Shown here in pieces: positions 51,434-60,354 of a DNA stretch of 64,000 bases. The translations under genes were made by a program, and so were the position numbers. Within the stretch, counting starts at the first letter, position 1. Each line of letters begins with the position of its first letter. Origin of the DNA: Rhizobium sp. RU36D (GTDB lineage Bacteria; Pseudomonadota; Alphaproteobacteria; Rhizobiales; Rhizobiaceae); assembly GCF_900176345.1 (NCBI RefSeq), contig NZ_FWXU01000001.1, positions 248,001 through 312,000 on the forward strand. Reading direction: 5' to 3'. The notes beneath the pieces are model-generated. The model was not told the origin of the DNA, did no database searches, and saw only the letters and a program-made list of their open reading frames with translations.

Positions 51434-51931
51434 TTACGGCTCCAGGTTTTCCGCCTGGAGATTTTCCTCGATGACGGACAGAAGCTTTACCAATTGCCGC
51501 ACATCCTTGCCGGAAAGGCCGCGCGTCGCCTGCTGCTCGCAGCGTTCATTGGCGGCATGGATCGTATCGAGGCTGGTGCGACCCGCATCTGTCAGGAACA
51601 CCTTGGTCAGCCGCCCATCCCCGCCATCGCCCCGGCGTTCGACGAAGCCCTGCGCCTCCATGCGGCCGATGGTGCGCGTCATCGTCGGCGCCTTGACGCC
51701 GAGCTTGGCGGCCAGCAATCCGGGGGTCAGCCCATCCTCCTCCGCCAGCGCCTGGATCACGCCGTCCTGCCCGGCATAGAGCCCGCTTTCGGCAAGGCTG
51801 TGCGACATGGCGGTCCTGAGCGAACGAGCGGCCTGAATGATGGCCGGGCCAAGCTCTCGCAGCGCCGCCTCGTTTGCGTCCTTCTTCTTGCCAGCCTTGT
51901 TTTTCTTGTCGCCTTTGTCTTTTTTCGACAT
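51434..51931 (-). CDS. MarR-family transcriptional regulator with Lys-rich N-terminus
   Basis: A 165-residue winged-helix protein. Residues 2-18 are almost all Lys, Asp and Asn (KKDKGDKKNKAGKKKD). The DNA-binding part GLLAAKLGVKAPTMTRTIGRM and the wing RRGDGGDGRLTKVFLTDAG follow. GGGGGG precedes the ATG at 51931. Divergent from the creatininase-family gene, its likely target. Confidence 0.85.
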   Translation of the reverse strand: MSKKDKGDKKNKAGKKKDANEAALRELGPAIIQAARSLRTAMSHSLAESGLYAGQDGVIQALAEEDGLTPGLLAAKLGVKAPTMTRTIGRMEAQGFVERRGDGGDGRLTKVFLTDAGRTSLDTIHAANERCEQQATRGLSGKDVRQLVKLLSVIEENLQAENLEP

Positions 51932-52023
51932 TGTCCCCCCAAGACCCGGCCGCCCGGCGGCTTGGACGCCTGATGGTCGGCATCGCCGCCTGATCCTTAA
52001 ACAATCTTTGAAAGAAGTGCCAG

Positions 52024-52818
52024 ATGGCCCTGCCACGACCGCGATTTGAGGACAACGACCCGGCCCTCGGGCCGAGACACCGGCGGAACTGGATTGCTGT
52101 CCTTCCGATGGGCGCGCATGAGCAGCACGGCCCGCACCTGCCCTTTGATACCGACACATTGATCGCAAAGGGCGTGGTCGATCGCCTCATCGATCGACTG
52201 CCGGCGCCCTTGCCCGTGACATTTCTGCCCGTCGAGCCCGTCGGCTATTCCGTCGAACATCTCGATGTCGCCGGCACAAAATCGCTCGGCTTCGACGAGG
52301 CGATCAACCGGTGGCTTGATATTGCCAAGAGCCTGCATGACATGGGCATTGGCAAGCTCGTGATGCTGAACGCCCACGGCGGCAACTCGCCCTTGATGAC
52401 CATCGTCGCGACCGAGGCGCGGGTGCGGTTCAACATGCTCGCGGTCGCCACCAGTTGGACCCGCTTCGGCCTGCCTGACGGCATCATCTCGCCAGAGGCC
52501 AAGGCGATCGATATCCATGGCGGCCTGATCGAAACCTCCGTGATGCTGGCGCTCGATCCCGACAGGGTCGATAGGTCCAGCGCAAGAGACTTCCCTTCGC
52601 GCCAGACCGAATTTGCGCACCGCTTCAAACATCTCCGAGCCTATGGCCCCCATGCTTTCGGATGGAAGATGTCCGACCTCAATCCTGACGGCGTCGCCGG
52701 AAACGCGGCCGCGGCAACGGCAGAGGCAGGAGAGCGCCTCCTGGATCATGCAGTCTCAGGACTGCTGGAATTGCTGGCGGATGTGGCGGCGTTTGATCTG
52801 TCGGACACTTGGGAGTAG
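52024..52818 (+). CDS. Creatininase family protein (amidohydrolase)
   Basis: A 264-residue metal enzyme. Metal ligands are visible: Glu and His in GAHEQHGPHLPFDTDT near residues 31-46, His in NAHGGN, and DIHGGLIETS. The family opens cyclic amides (creatinine to creatine) and includes the mycofactocin peptidase and archaeal riboflavin enzymes, so substrate is open. The sox operon in this window would serve creatine-derived sarcosine, but it is 15 kb away. A short divergent gap separates it from the MarR gene. Confidence 0.85.
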   Translation: MALPRPRFEDNDPALGPRHRRNWIAVLPMGAHEQHGPHLPFDTDTLIAKGVVDRLIDRLPAPLPVTFLPVEPVGYSVEHLDVAGTKSLGFDEAINRWLDIAKSLHDMGIGKLVMLNAHGGNSPLMTIVATEARVRFNMLAVATSWTRFGLPDGIISPEAKAIDIHGGLIETSVMLALDPDRVDRSSARDFPSRQTEFAHRFKHLRAYGPHAFGWKMSDLNPDGVAGNAAAATAEAGERLLDHAVSGLLELLADVAAFDLSDTWE

Positions 52819-52881
52819 GCCCTGCGTCCTTGTGGATAGCTACATGATCAACTAAATTGAGCTACACACGGAGCAATGGCG

Positions 52882-53130
52882 ATGACCCTGAACATCAGAA
52901 ATGAGCAGGCTGATACGCTTGCAAGGCAATTGGCCGAGATTGATCGATCCACGATTACCGAAGCGGTCATTTCCGCATTGCGGGAAACCATTGCAAAACG
53001 CTTGCAGCAGGAACGTCCCCGGGACACCGCCGCGAGAATCCTTGCCAACCGCGGCCTTGCCTTCAAAAAGGCGCGCGCGCCTGTGCCACAGGAAGCCTAT
53101 CACGATCTCGACCACGACTTGGGCGCGTGA
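52882..53130 (+). CDS. vapB: VapB-type antitoxin
   Basis: An 82-residue protein typical of Rv0623-family antitoxins (LNIRNEQADTLARQLAEI, then TITEAVISALRETIAKRL). The N-terminus binds DNA and the C-terminus neutralises the toxin. The ATG at 52882 has GGAG eight bases upstream; the ATG at 52876 is too close to it. The toxin starts 3 bases after the stop. Confidence 0.85.
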   Translation: MTLNIRNEQADTLARQLAEIDRSTITEAVISALRETIAKRLQQERPRDTAARILANRGLAFKKARAPVPQEAYHDLDHDLGA

Positions 53131-53133
53131 TCG

Positions 53134-53538
53134 ATGTTTGTCGATGCCTGTGCGATCGTTTCGATGATGACAGGGGAAGACAGTGCTGACGCGTATGAAA
53201 CGGCACTGCTCACCGCCGCGTCACCCTTTACCTCAGCAATGGCAGCCTGGGAGGCAATCATCGTGCTGTCGCGGCCGGACCAACTGGATTGCACCTTCAG
53301 CGAGGCTGAAGGTGCCGTCGTCGAATGGCTGGAAGCACGCGGCATAGACCTGCGAGAGGCGGAGAACCCTCGGCAAATCCTGCGGCATGCCATTGCGGTT
53401 GCCGAGCGCCATGGCATTGGTCGCCGCCATCTCAGCAACTTCGATTGCTTTCACTATGCCTATGCCAAGGTTCTGGCGCAGCCTCTGTTGACGACCGATC
53501 AACTGTTGAAGCAGACGGACGTTGCAACGCTTCCATGA
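53134..53538 (+). CDS. vapC: VapC-type toxin, PIN-domain ribonuclease
   Basis: A 134-residue PIN nuclease. The acidic metal-binding residues are present: Asp4 (MFVDACAI), Glu near 37 (AWEAI), Asp near 107 (NFDCFHYAYAK) and Asp near 124 (TTDQLL). It cuts tRNA or rRNA when freed from VapB. Second gene of a two-gene module. Confidence 0.87.
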   Translation: MFVDACAIVSMMTGEDSADAYETALLTAASPFTSAMAAWEAIIVLSRPDQLDCTFSEAEGAVVEWLEARGIDLREAENPRQILRHAIAVAERHGIGRRHLSNFDCFHYAYAKVLAQPLLTTDQLLKQTDVATLP

Positions 53539-53578
53539 TAGCCATCCCCGCCTGATTTCGCGGCCCCTAACAAAATCT

Positions 53579-53606
53579 TTGAACTGACGCGCGGCACAGC
53601 CTATAT
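53579..53606 (+). promoter_or_regulatory. Sigma-70-type promoter of the COG0523 GTPase gene
   Basis: TTGAAC (53579-53584) and CTATAT (53601-53606) with a 16-base spacer. Transcription would start near 53613, inside a GTAACACCATAACAT stretch that could overlap a repressor site. About 50 bases lie between the start site and the ATG. Confidence 0.55.
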
Positions 53607-53660
53607 GGGGTAACACCATAACATGGCGGTATCCGCCGCATTCCCTAGACAGAGGTTTTC

Positions 53661-54767
53661 ATGACCGAAGCTGCAGCGAAACCCATTCCCGTGACCGTGC
53701 TGACCGGCTATCTCGGCGCAGGCAAGACCACGCTTCTCAACCGCATTCTGTCCGACAATCACGGCAAGCGCTATGCGGTCATCGTCAACGAGTTCGGCGA
53801 GATCGGCATCGACAACGACCTCATCGTCGAGTCGGACGAAGAGATCTACGAAATGAACAACGGCTGCGTCTGCTGCACCGTGCGCGGAGACCTGATCCGC
53901 GTTGTGGAAGGCCTGATGCGTCGCCCCGGCCGTTTCGACGGCATCATCGTCGAGACCACGGGCCTTGCCGACCCTGTGCCGGTGGCGCAGACATTCTTCA
54001 TGGATGACGATGTGCGCTCCAAGACCGAGCTCGATGCCGTCGTGGCCCTCGTCGATGCCAAGCATCTGCCGCTGCGGCTGAAGGACAGCCGCGAAGCCGA
54101 GGACCAGATCGCCTTTGCCGATGTGGTGGTCATCAACAAGACCGACCTCGTGTCCCATGAAGAACTGCATCGGGTGGAAGATGTCGTTCGCGCCATCAAC
54201 CCCTCGGCGCGCATCTACACCACGACCCGCTCCGGCGTTGATCTGGCGAAGGTGTTGAACCAGGGCGCGTTCAACCTGGAGCGCGCGCTGGAAAACGATC
54301 CGCACTTCCTGACCCATGGCGACGACCATGTCTGCGGCCCCGATTGCGACCACGACCACGGGCACGATCATCATCACCACCACCATGATCATGACCACCA
54401 TCACCACGATCACGACCATGATCACGGGCACCATCACCATGATCACGCGCCGTCGCCGATCCATGATGTGACGGTGACCTCCGTGTCGCTGCGCGGCGGC
54501 GAGATGAACCCGGACCGCTTCTTCCCCTGGATCCAGAAGGTCACGCAGACCGATGGCCCGAACATCCTGCGTTTGAAGGGCATCATCGCCTTCAAGGGCG
54601 ACGAAGAGCGCTATGTCGTACAGGGCGTGCATATGATCGTCGAAGGCGATCACCAGCGTCCGTGGAAGGAAGGCGAGAAGCATGAAAGCCGCCTGGTTTT
54701 CATCGGCCGCAACCTGGATCGCGAAAAGCTGGAAAAGAGCTTCCACGCCTGCGAAGCGGCTGCCTGA
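53661..54767 (+). CDS. CobW/COG0523-family GTPase with long His-Asp metal-binding tract
   Basis: A 368-residue G3E GTPase. Walker [10 protein letters not shown] is at residues 16-24, the metal motif CVCC at 69-72, and the NKTD guanine motif follows. From about residue 228 to 264 is a tract of some 37 residues, nearly all His and Asp, between the GTPase and the CobW C-terminal domain. Such proteins deliver zinc or cobalt to client enzymes, often under zinc starvation. The WD40 gene follows by 55 bases. Zinc is the likelier metal because no cobalamin genes adjoin it; that is inference. Confidence 0.92.
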   Translation: MTEAAAKPIPVTVLTGYLGAGKTTLLNRILSDNHGKRYAVIVNEFGEIGIDNDLIVESDEEIYEMNNGCVCCTVRGDLIRVVEGLMRRPGRFDGIIVETTGLADPVPVAQTFFMDDDVRSKTELDAVVALVDAKHLPLRLKDSREAEDQIAFADVVVINKTDLVSHEELHRVEDVVRAINPSARIYTTTRSGVDLAKVLNQGAFNLERALENDPHFLTHGDDHVCGPDCDHDHGHDHHHHHHDHDHHHHDHDHDHGHHHHDHAPSPIHDVTVTSVSLRGGEMNPDRFFPWIQKVTQTDGPNILRLKGIIAFKGDEERYVVQGVHMIVEGDHQRPWKEGEKHESRLVFIGRNLDREKLEKSFHACEAAA

Positions 54768-54822
54768 GGTCTGTCCTCAGGCCATTCCCTGATCCCGACT
54801 TGCAGTTAAGAAAGACTATCTG

Positions 54823-55812
54823 ATGCCATCAGTTGCTCCGCTCGATCTCGAAGGCCACGTCATTGCCGCGGCCTTTCTGGGCGATATTCCCGTGTTCGCC
54901 ACGGCGGCCGGGACCATCCATCGCCTTGACGGAGGGGAGAAGGTGACGGAAGCGCATCAGGGCCTGCTGACCTGCATCAAGGACCCGGCGACCCAAACGC
55001 TGCTGACAGGCGGTGAGGACGGCAAGGTCCTGAGGATTGCCCATGACGGCTCAGTCACCGAATTGGCCTCGGTGCCGCGCAAGTGGATTTCCGTCGTCGC
55101 TTGCGGCCCGCAGGGCGCCGTTGCCTATGCCTATGGGAAATCCGCCTTCGTTCGCTTGGGCGATGGCTCCGTGAAGGAATTCACCGAGGAGCGAACCATC
55201 GAAGGGCTGGATTTCGCCCCGAAGGGCCTGCGGATCGCGGCTGCGCGCTATAACGGCGTCACCCTGCATTGGGTCGGCACGGCAGGTGCTCCTGTCGATC
55301 TGGAGTGGAAAGGCGCCCATAACGGCGTCACCTTCTCTCCGGACGGCCGCTTCATCGTGACCACAATGCAGGAAAACGCACTGCATGGCTGGAAGCTGGA
55401 TGGCAAGGCCAGCGGCGACACCCGGCATATGCGCATGACCGGCTATCCCGCGAAAGTGAAGTCGATGTCCTGGTCCAACAAGGGCAAGTGGCTGGCATCG
55501 TCAGGCGCACCGGCCGCGATCGTCTGGCCCTTTGCCGGCAAGGACGGCCCCATGGGCAAGGCGCCGCTGGAACTCGGCACTCGCGCCAATATCCTCGTCA
55601 CCCATGTCGCCTTCCATCCTGTCGAGGAGGTGCTGGCGATCGGTTTCATCGACGGGATGATCCTTGCCGTACGTCTGGCGGATGGCAAGGAAGCCTTGCT
55701 GCGCCGTCCAGGTAAGGGCGCGATTACCTCGATGGGCTGGAGCGCGACGGGCAAACTGGTCGCCTATGCCTCCGACGCAGGCGACTGCGGTGTGATTGAT
55801 ATCTCCGCCTGA
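54823..55812 (+). CDS. WD40-repeat protein
   Basis: A 329-residue beta-propeller protein with about seven degenerate WD40 blades (VKSMSWSNKGKWLASSG and GAITSMGWSATGKLVAYAS are the clearest). No signal peptide, so cytoplasmic. It would act as a protein-binding scaffold. It follows the COG0523 GTPase in the same direction, a pairing I recall from other rhizobia, so it may help the metallochaperone. Confidence 0.83.
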   Translation: MPSVAPLDLEGHVIAAAFLGDIPVFATAAGTIHRLDGGEKVTEAHQGLLTCIKDPATQTLLTGGEDGKVLRIAHDGSVTELASVPRKWISVVACGPQGAVAYAYGKSAFVRLGDGSVKEFTEERTIEGLDFAPKGLRIAAARYNGVTLHWVGTAGAPVDLEWKGAHNGVTFSPDGRFIVTTMQENALHGWKLDGKASGDTRHMRMTGYPAKVKSMSWSNKGKWLASSGAPAAIVWPFAGKDGPMGKAPLELGTRANILVTHVAFHPVEEVLAIGFIDGMILAVRLADGKEALLRRPGKGAITSMGWSATGKLVAYASDAGDCGVIDISA

Positions 55813-55821
55813 GGCACCAAT

Positions 55822-55848
55822 GCCGACCCAATAGCGTATGCGGTCGGC
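55822..55848 (+). terminator. Weak terminator hairpin after the WD40 gene
   Basis: A perfect 7-bp stem GCCGACC with GGTCGGC and a 13-base loop, without a clear T-run. Likely but not certain. Confidence 0.45.
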
Positions 55849-56018
55849 CCTTCCGTCATTTTCAGTTCAAGTTACGTTATACTTAATATATCGGTAAGCC
55901 TTAAGCCTTAGGGTAAACGATGTTCCAGTCGGTCCGCGCTTCAATCTCGTAAAGCGTCAAACGCCGACCACTGGAACGCAGCATTCTTTTCGAGGGTCTT
56001 ACACCAGACAAAGGCATT

Positions 56019-56035
56019 GGCAGCATTATGCTGCC
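56019..56035. repeat. Inverted repeat upstream of the MCP gene
   Basis: GGCAGCA-N3-TGCTGCC, a perfect 7-bp inverted repeat 43 bases before the MCP start. Operator or mRNA hairpin. The remaining gap from 55849 shows an AT-rich promoter-like stretch near 55870-55900 but no gene. Confidence 0.4.
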
Positions 56036-56077
56036 GGTATTACATGCCCGCGTCGATTTTTTGAGCGCGCTACTGTG

Positions 56078-57916
56078 ATGCATTTGAAAATCTCGCATAT
56101 CGTGACAGCCTCTGGTCTCGCCCTGGCATTGGGATTGTTGGCAACCGTGGGCCTGGGCATGCAGACCCTGCAAACACTCAAGATCAACGGGCCGATCTAC
56201 AAGCAGATCGTGGATGGCAAGGATCTCATCGCCGACATCCTGCCGCCGCCGCTCTACCTGATCGAGACCTATGCGCTGGCAAACGAGTCAGCACTTCATC
56301 CTGACACGGCGGAGGCGAACGCCGCGCGCATCAGCGCCCTGCATGGCCTTTACGCCGAGCGCTATCAGTATTGGAAAAACTCGACCCTCACCGATGATCT
56401 CAGCAAAAAGCTCTATGCTGACGTGCTGGTGAAAGGCGATGAATTCTGGAAACATATGGATGCCGCCTATCTGCCAGCCCTAACGGCCGGCGACGGCGAC
56501 GCTGTAAAAGCGGCCCTGCCGGGCCTCAGAGAGCGATTCCATACGCATGAGACCGCGGTCAATGAACTGGTCGAAATGTCGAATGCCTATCTCAAGAGCC
56601 GCGAGGAATTTGCCGCCACTGAGAGCGCAAGCCGCGAGAGGATTGCCCTCGTCGGCGGCGCGGTCTTGATCCTGATGGCGCTGGGGGCGGTGGTCTTTGT
56701 CCGCTTCCGCGCGCTTGGCCCGCTGAACAGGATCGCAGGCTTCATGACGGAGATGGCGGAAGGCGATCTGGAGCGTCAGGTCCCTTATGCCACCCGCCCG
56801 GACGAAGTGGGCGAAATCGCCCGCGCCGTCGAAGTGTTTCGCATAGCGGGCCTCGAAAAGCGCCAGTTGGAGGGTGAGACGGAAGCCTCGCGCGCCATGA
56901 CGGACCACGAGCGCGCCGTGCGCGAGGCACAGGCCCGCGTGGATGCAGAGGCCTTGCAGCGGGTCGTGGATACGCTGGGCGCCGGCCTCAACCGACTGGC
57001 CGACAGCAATATGCGCATGACGATCGAGGAGCCATTCGATCCGCGCTTCGAGCCTCTCAGGCACGATTTCAACATCTCGATCACCACCTTCCAGCAAACC
57101 CTGGAAGCGGTCATGACCGAGATCAAAACGCTCCACGAAAACGGCATGGAGATGCGCGAGGCGTCCGACAACCTGGCCAAGCGCACCGAGCAGCAAGCCG
57201 CATCCCTGGAAGAAACAGCCGCAGCGCTGGAAGAAGTGACCGCCACCGTACGTTCGTCCAGCGAGCGGACCCAAGACACCCACAAGCTGGTCATCGAAGC
57301 CAAAACCTGCGCCGACGCCTCCGGGGATGTTGTCCGCAATGCGGTCAGCGCCATGCAGCGCATCGAAAAATCCTCCGCGGAAATCGGCAAGATCATTGGC
57401 GCGATCGACGAAATCGCGTTCCAGACCAATCTTCTGGCCTTGAACGCCGGCGTCGAGGCCGCCCGTGCGGGCGATGCCGGAAAGGGGTTCGCGGTCGTCG
57501 CCCAGGAAGTCCGCGCGCTCGCCCAGCGCTCCGCCGACGCGGCAAGCGAGATCAAGAAGCTCATCGGCAATTCGGAAGCCGAGGTCAGTTCCGGCGTGCG
57601 CCTCGTCGGCGAAACCGGCACCGTGCTGAACCAGATCGGCGACTATGTCGCGCGCATCGATAGCAACATCGAAGCGATCGCTACGGCGGCCCGCGAGCAG
57701 TCGGTCGGCTTGCAGCAGATCAGCGCCGCGGTGCACGAGATCGACCTCATGACGCAGCAGAATGCCGCGATGGTGGAGGAGACGACAGCCGTAAGCCATG
57801 CCCTGGCTGAGGGTGCGGCACATCTGACATCTCTGGTCAGCCGCTTCAAGCTCAATCAGAGCGAAACTGCGGTTAGGTCGAAGCGAGTCGCTTCACATCG
57901 GCGAAGCGCAGCGTGA
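56078..57916 (+). CDS. Methyl-accepting chemotaxis protein
   Basis: A 612-residue receptor. Membrane helices at about 9-30 and 190-210 enclose a helical periplasmic sensor (LPPPLYLIETYALANES near the start). A HAMP region follows, then a methyl-accepting signalling domain with the hairpin-tip sequence AFQTNLLALNAGVEAARAG and GFAVVAQEVRALAQRSADAA. There is no CheR-binding pentapeptide at the C-terminus (it ends SHRRSAA). The frame opens with GTG-ATG; I use the ATG. The CheW gene follows after 127 bases. Confidence 0.93.
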   Translation: MHLKISHIVTASGLALALGLLATVGLGMQTLQTLKINGPIYKQIVDGKDLIADILPPPLYLIETYALANESALHPDTAEANAARISALHGLYAERYQYWKNSTLTDDLSKKLYADVLVKGDEFWKHMDAAYLPALTAGDGDAVKAALPGLRERFHTHETAVNELVEMSNAYLKSREEFAATESASRERIALVGGAVLILMALGAVVFVRFRALGPLNRIAGFMTEMAEGDLERQVPYATRPDEVGEIARAVEVFRIAGLEKRQLEGETEASRAMTDHERAVREAQARVDAEALQRVVDTLGAGLNRLADSNMRMTIEEPFDPRFEPLRHDFNISITTFQQTLEAVMTEIKTLHENGMEMREASDNLAKRTEQQAASLEETAAALEEVTATVRSSSERTQDTHKLVIEAKTCADASGDVVRNAVSAMQRIEKSSAEIGKIIGAIDEIAFQTNLLALNAGVEAARAGDAGKGFAVVAQEVRALAQRSADAASEIKKLIGNSEAEVSSGVRLVGETGTVLNQIGDYVARIDSNIEAIATAAREQSVGLQQISAAVHEIDLMTQQNAAMVEETTAVSHALAEGAAHLTSLVSRFKLNQSETAVRSKRVASHRRSAA

Positions 57917-58043
57917 CATCGACAATGACATCCTGGCTCATGGTCTGGAAATTTTCCCTGACATTCGTCTTGGAGGCCAGCCTTGCGACAGCTTTCCCTT
58001 ATAAAGAGAAGCGCTCAACACCCATAAACGCGAGGATCCTGGC

Positions 58044-58550
58044 GTGAACATCAATGCGAATACCAGCGCCAATGCATTTCTGGAAATCATCGCCTTTCGG
58101 CTGAATGATCAATCCTTTTGCGTCAAGACGCGTTCGATCCGGGAAATCCGCGGATGGGCGCCTGTCACGCCAATCCCCCATGCGCCCTATGAAGTACTCG
58201 GGGTGATCAACCTGCGTGGAACGGTGATCCCGATCATCGATCTTGCCGTGAAGCTCGGCATGCCGGGCACAGAGGCGTCCGAACGCAGCGCCATCATCGT
58301 CACTGATGTCAACAAGATGACCCTTGGTCTGCTTGTCGAAGGCGTATCCGATATACTGACGGTTCCCGCGGAAAGCCTGCAGCCCGTTCCGCAAAGCGCC
58401 GGCCAGGCCGCCACCTTCGCAGAGGGCATCCTGGCGCATCAAGGCACCATGATCTGCTTCCTGAACCTGGAAGAGCTGTTTGCCGCAAGCCTCAGCTATG
58501 CGGGTGGTGGCGGCGGCGGTGCAGCCGCCGGCGGCTGGCAGGAATTCTGA
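58044..58550 (+). CDS. CheW-like chemotaxis coupling protein
   Basis: A 168-residue CheW-domain protein (FRLNDQSFCVKTRSIREI, VLGVINLRGTVIPIIDL, GLLVEGVSDILTV). It links receptors to CheA. The C-terminus has a Gly/Ala-rich extension with six glycines in a row, unusual for CheW. Starts with GTG at 58044 with GAGG upstream. Placed next to an MCP and away from a full che cluster, so it may serve that receptor. Confidence 0.9.
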   Translation: MNINANTSANAFLEIIAFRLNDQSFCVKTRSIREIRGWAPVTPIPHAPYEVLGVINLRGTVIPIIDLAVKLGMPGTEASERSAIIVTDVNKMTLGLLVEGVSDILTVPAESLQPVPQSAGQAATFAEGILAHQGTMICFLNLEELFAASLSYAGGGGGGAAAGGWQEF

Positions 58551-58563
58551 TCCGGACACGTTC

Positions 58564-59649
58564 TCAGAGTGCTGCGGCGAGCAGGATCGCGCCGAGCACG
58601 ATAATGAGGATTGCCCCGCCAATCTCGATGACGCTGCCGGTGACCCTGGCAGCCGTCGTACCAGGTCCCGACAGCCGCAAGGCCAGGGACTTTGCCGAAA
58701 CGGCAACACCAGCGAGAACGGAGACGGTGATGGCCGTCCCCAGCGCCATGGCGAGAACCGACAGGATGCCGCCGAGATAAAGACCGTTCAGCAGTGAGAA
58801 CGTCATCACGAGCAATGCGCCGGAACATGGTCTTAGACCAACGGCAAGCACGGCCGTCCATGCCTCCCGCCAGCTGAAATGCTCTGCCCGGACCAGACCG
58901 GGATCCGGCAGATGGGTCATGCCGCATTCCGCACAAACGCCGCCGGCGGAAATCCCCAAATGGCTGTGGTCGAGCGCCTTCGCCTTAAAGCGCAGGCCTC
59001 TGGCACTTTGGCGAACAAGCGGCGCTGATGGTATCGAAGCAAGCTGCGGACTATCAAACAGGGATGACGTTGCGCCGCCGGATGAAACGTGCGCGGGCAT
59101 CATATGCCGTGCCTTACGGATCAGCAGCCACACGCCAAACGCGATAATCAAGCCGTAGCTGGCAATCTCCATGGCGCCGGTCGCATCGCTGAGCGAGATG
59201 GTGCTGCCGCGCAGGACGAGATAGGCAAACCCGACAAGGCCGATGGCCACCGCCCCCTGCAACAGCGCGGATATGAAGGAAATCGCGATGCCCCGCCGAA
59301 GCTCGACCTCATTGGCCAGCAAGTAGGAGGAAATGACCGCCTTGCCATGGCCCGGACCCGCGGCATGGAAAACGCCATAAGCAAAGGACAGGCCGATAAG
59401 GCCACCGAGCGCACCCGGATCCTCGCGCATGGCCTTCAAGGCCGTCGTCAGGGCGCGGTAGAATTCCTGCTGATGCTGGTTGACCCAGGCAAGGAAGCCG
59501 GCGAACGGACCTGACGCCTGGAAGGCCGGTTCCGCCGTACCCACGCCAAGCGGCGATGCCGCATGAGCGGCGCTGCATCCCATGACAACCGATAGCGCCA
59601 AAACGGCCGCGGCCAAGGCCAGCCCGCCAATGCGCCGCTCGATCAGCAT
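58564..59649 (-). CDS. Nickel/cobalt efflux permease, NicO/RcnA family
   Basis: A 361-residue membrane protein. N-terminal signal-like helix, then FHAAGPGHGKAVISSYLLA (the NicO HxxGxGH signature), a soluble loop with CAECGMTHLPDPG, and VLAVGLRPCSGALLVMTFS near the C-terminus. The family moves Ni(II) or Co(II) across the inner membrane. Overlaps the DUF1007 gene by 7 bases, so the two proteins are made together. Confidence 0.85.
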   Translation of the reverse strand: MLIERRIGGLALAAAVLALSVVMGCSAAHAASPLGVGTAEPAFQASGPFAGFLAWVNQHQQEFYRALTTALKAMREDPGALGGLIGLSFAYGVFHAAGPGHGKAVISSYLLANEVELRRGIAISFISALLQGAVAIGLVGFAYLVLRGSTISLSDATGAMEIASYGLIIAFGVWLLIRKARHMMPAHVSSGGATSSLFDSPQLASIPSAPLVRQSARGLRFKAKALDHSHLGISAGGVCAECGMTHLPDPGLVRAEHFSWREAWTAVLAVGLRPCSGALLVMTFSLLNGLYLGGILSVLAMALGTAITVSVLAGVAVSAKSLALRLSGPGTTAARVTGSVIEIGGAILIIVLGAILLAAAL

Positions 59650-60284
59650 GTCACTTCAAGCCGTGTCGCAAACAGCTTTCCCATATCTGTCCCGGCAGGA
59701 TCGTTGAAGAAGGCTTCCGTTAGGTTGGCCTGGTTCTGGGCGATGACCTCATCAGGATTAGGCCGAACCACCGCATGCTTGCAGCCCGCGAACCCCTCGC
59801 CCTCCGTCAGCATGTCCTCGTCCTTGGCGAAGTCGATGGCGGTGTAGAGCGTCGGATCGTAGACGCCGAAGCCAAGCTTGCCCTTGAGCGGCAGCTTGTC
59901 CTTGGTGGTGATGGTAAAGAACACCAGAAGCTGGTTGTCCTTGAAGTCCACATGGAAGGCCCCGGGCTTGGCGACATCAACCGGCTTGCCATCATGCGTG
60001 ATGAAGGTGAAATAGGTGTAGTCCGCCAGGGATTCATGGATCGTGTGGGCGATCTCGGTCAGTTCCTTGTCGTCGAGCTTCAGGTCGGTGTTGGCGTCGA
60101 AATCCATCAGCACGCTGGAGGAAAAGATGTCGTCGAACCTCCATACGTTCCGCAACTCCTGGAGATTGCCGTCAGCCCCGCTGATCACCTCCAGCCGCGC
60201 CTCCGCAAACACATGCGGATGCGCCACGGCAACAGCCGGCGAAAGCAGTGCGGATGCCAGGACCAGAGAGCGCACACATTTCAT
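59643..60284 (-). CDS. DUF1007 family periplasmic protein
   Basis: A 213-residue protein with a 21-residue signal peptide (ending AVA) and a mature start HPHVFAEARLEV whose histidines could bind metal. The rest matches DUF1007 (WRFDDIFSSSVLMDFD, DYTYFTFITHDG). The family is usually encoded next to NicO exporters and is thought to be a periplasmic metal-binding partner. AAGGA precedes the ATG. Confidence 0.85.
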   Translation of the reverse strand: MKCVRSLVLASALLSPAVAVAHPHVFAEARLEVISGADGNLQELRNVWRFDDIFSSSVLMDFDANTDLKLDDKELTEIAHTIHESLADYTYFTFITHDGKPVDVAKPGAFHVDFKDNQLLVFFTITTKDKLPLKGKLGFGVYDPTLYTAIDFAKDEDMLTEGEGFAGCKHAVVRPNPDEVIAQNQANLTEAFFNDPAGTDMGKLFATRLEVTC

Positions 60285-60354
60285 GGAGAAAGTCCTTCAC
60301 GATTCGCCGCCATTCTATCCCGATCCATTGAGGCCGAAATGGGACAATCTGTCC

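Noticed and set aside
53600..53640. A full Zur box at the COG0523 promoter
   Set aside because: Only one half matches well; the other arm has several mismatches, so I list it only as a possibility in the findings.
54340..54460. The CAT/GAC-rich stretch as a simple DNA repeat or recombination site
   Set aside because: It is in frame inside the GTPase gene and encodes its His-Asp tract with mixed codons, so it is protein-level low complexity.
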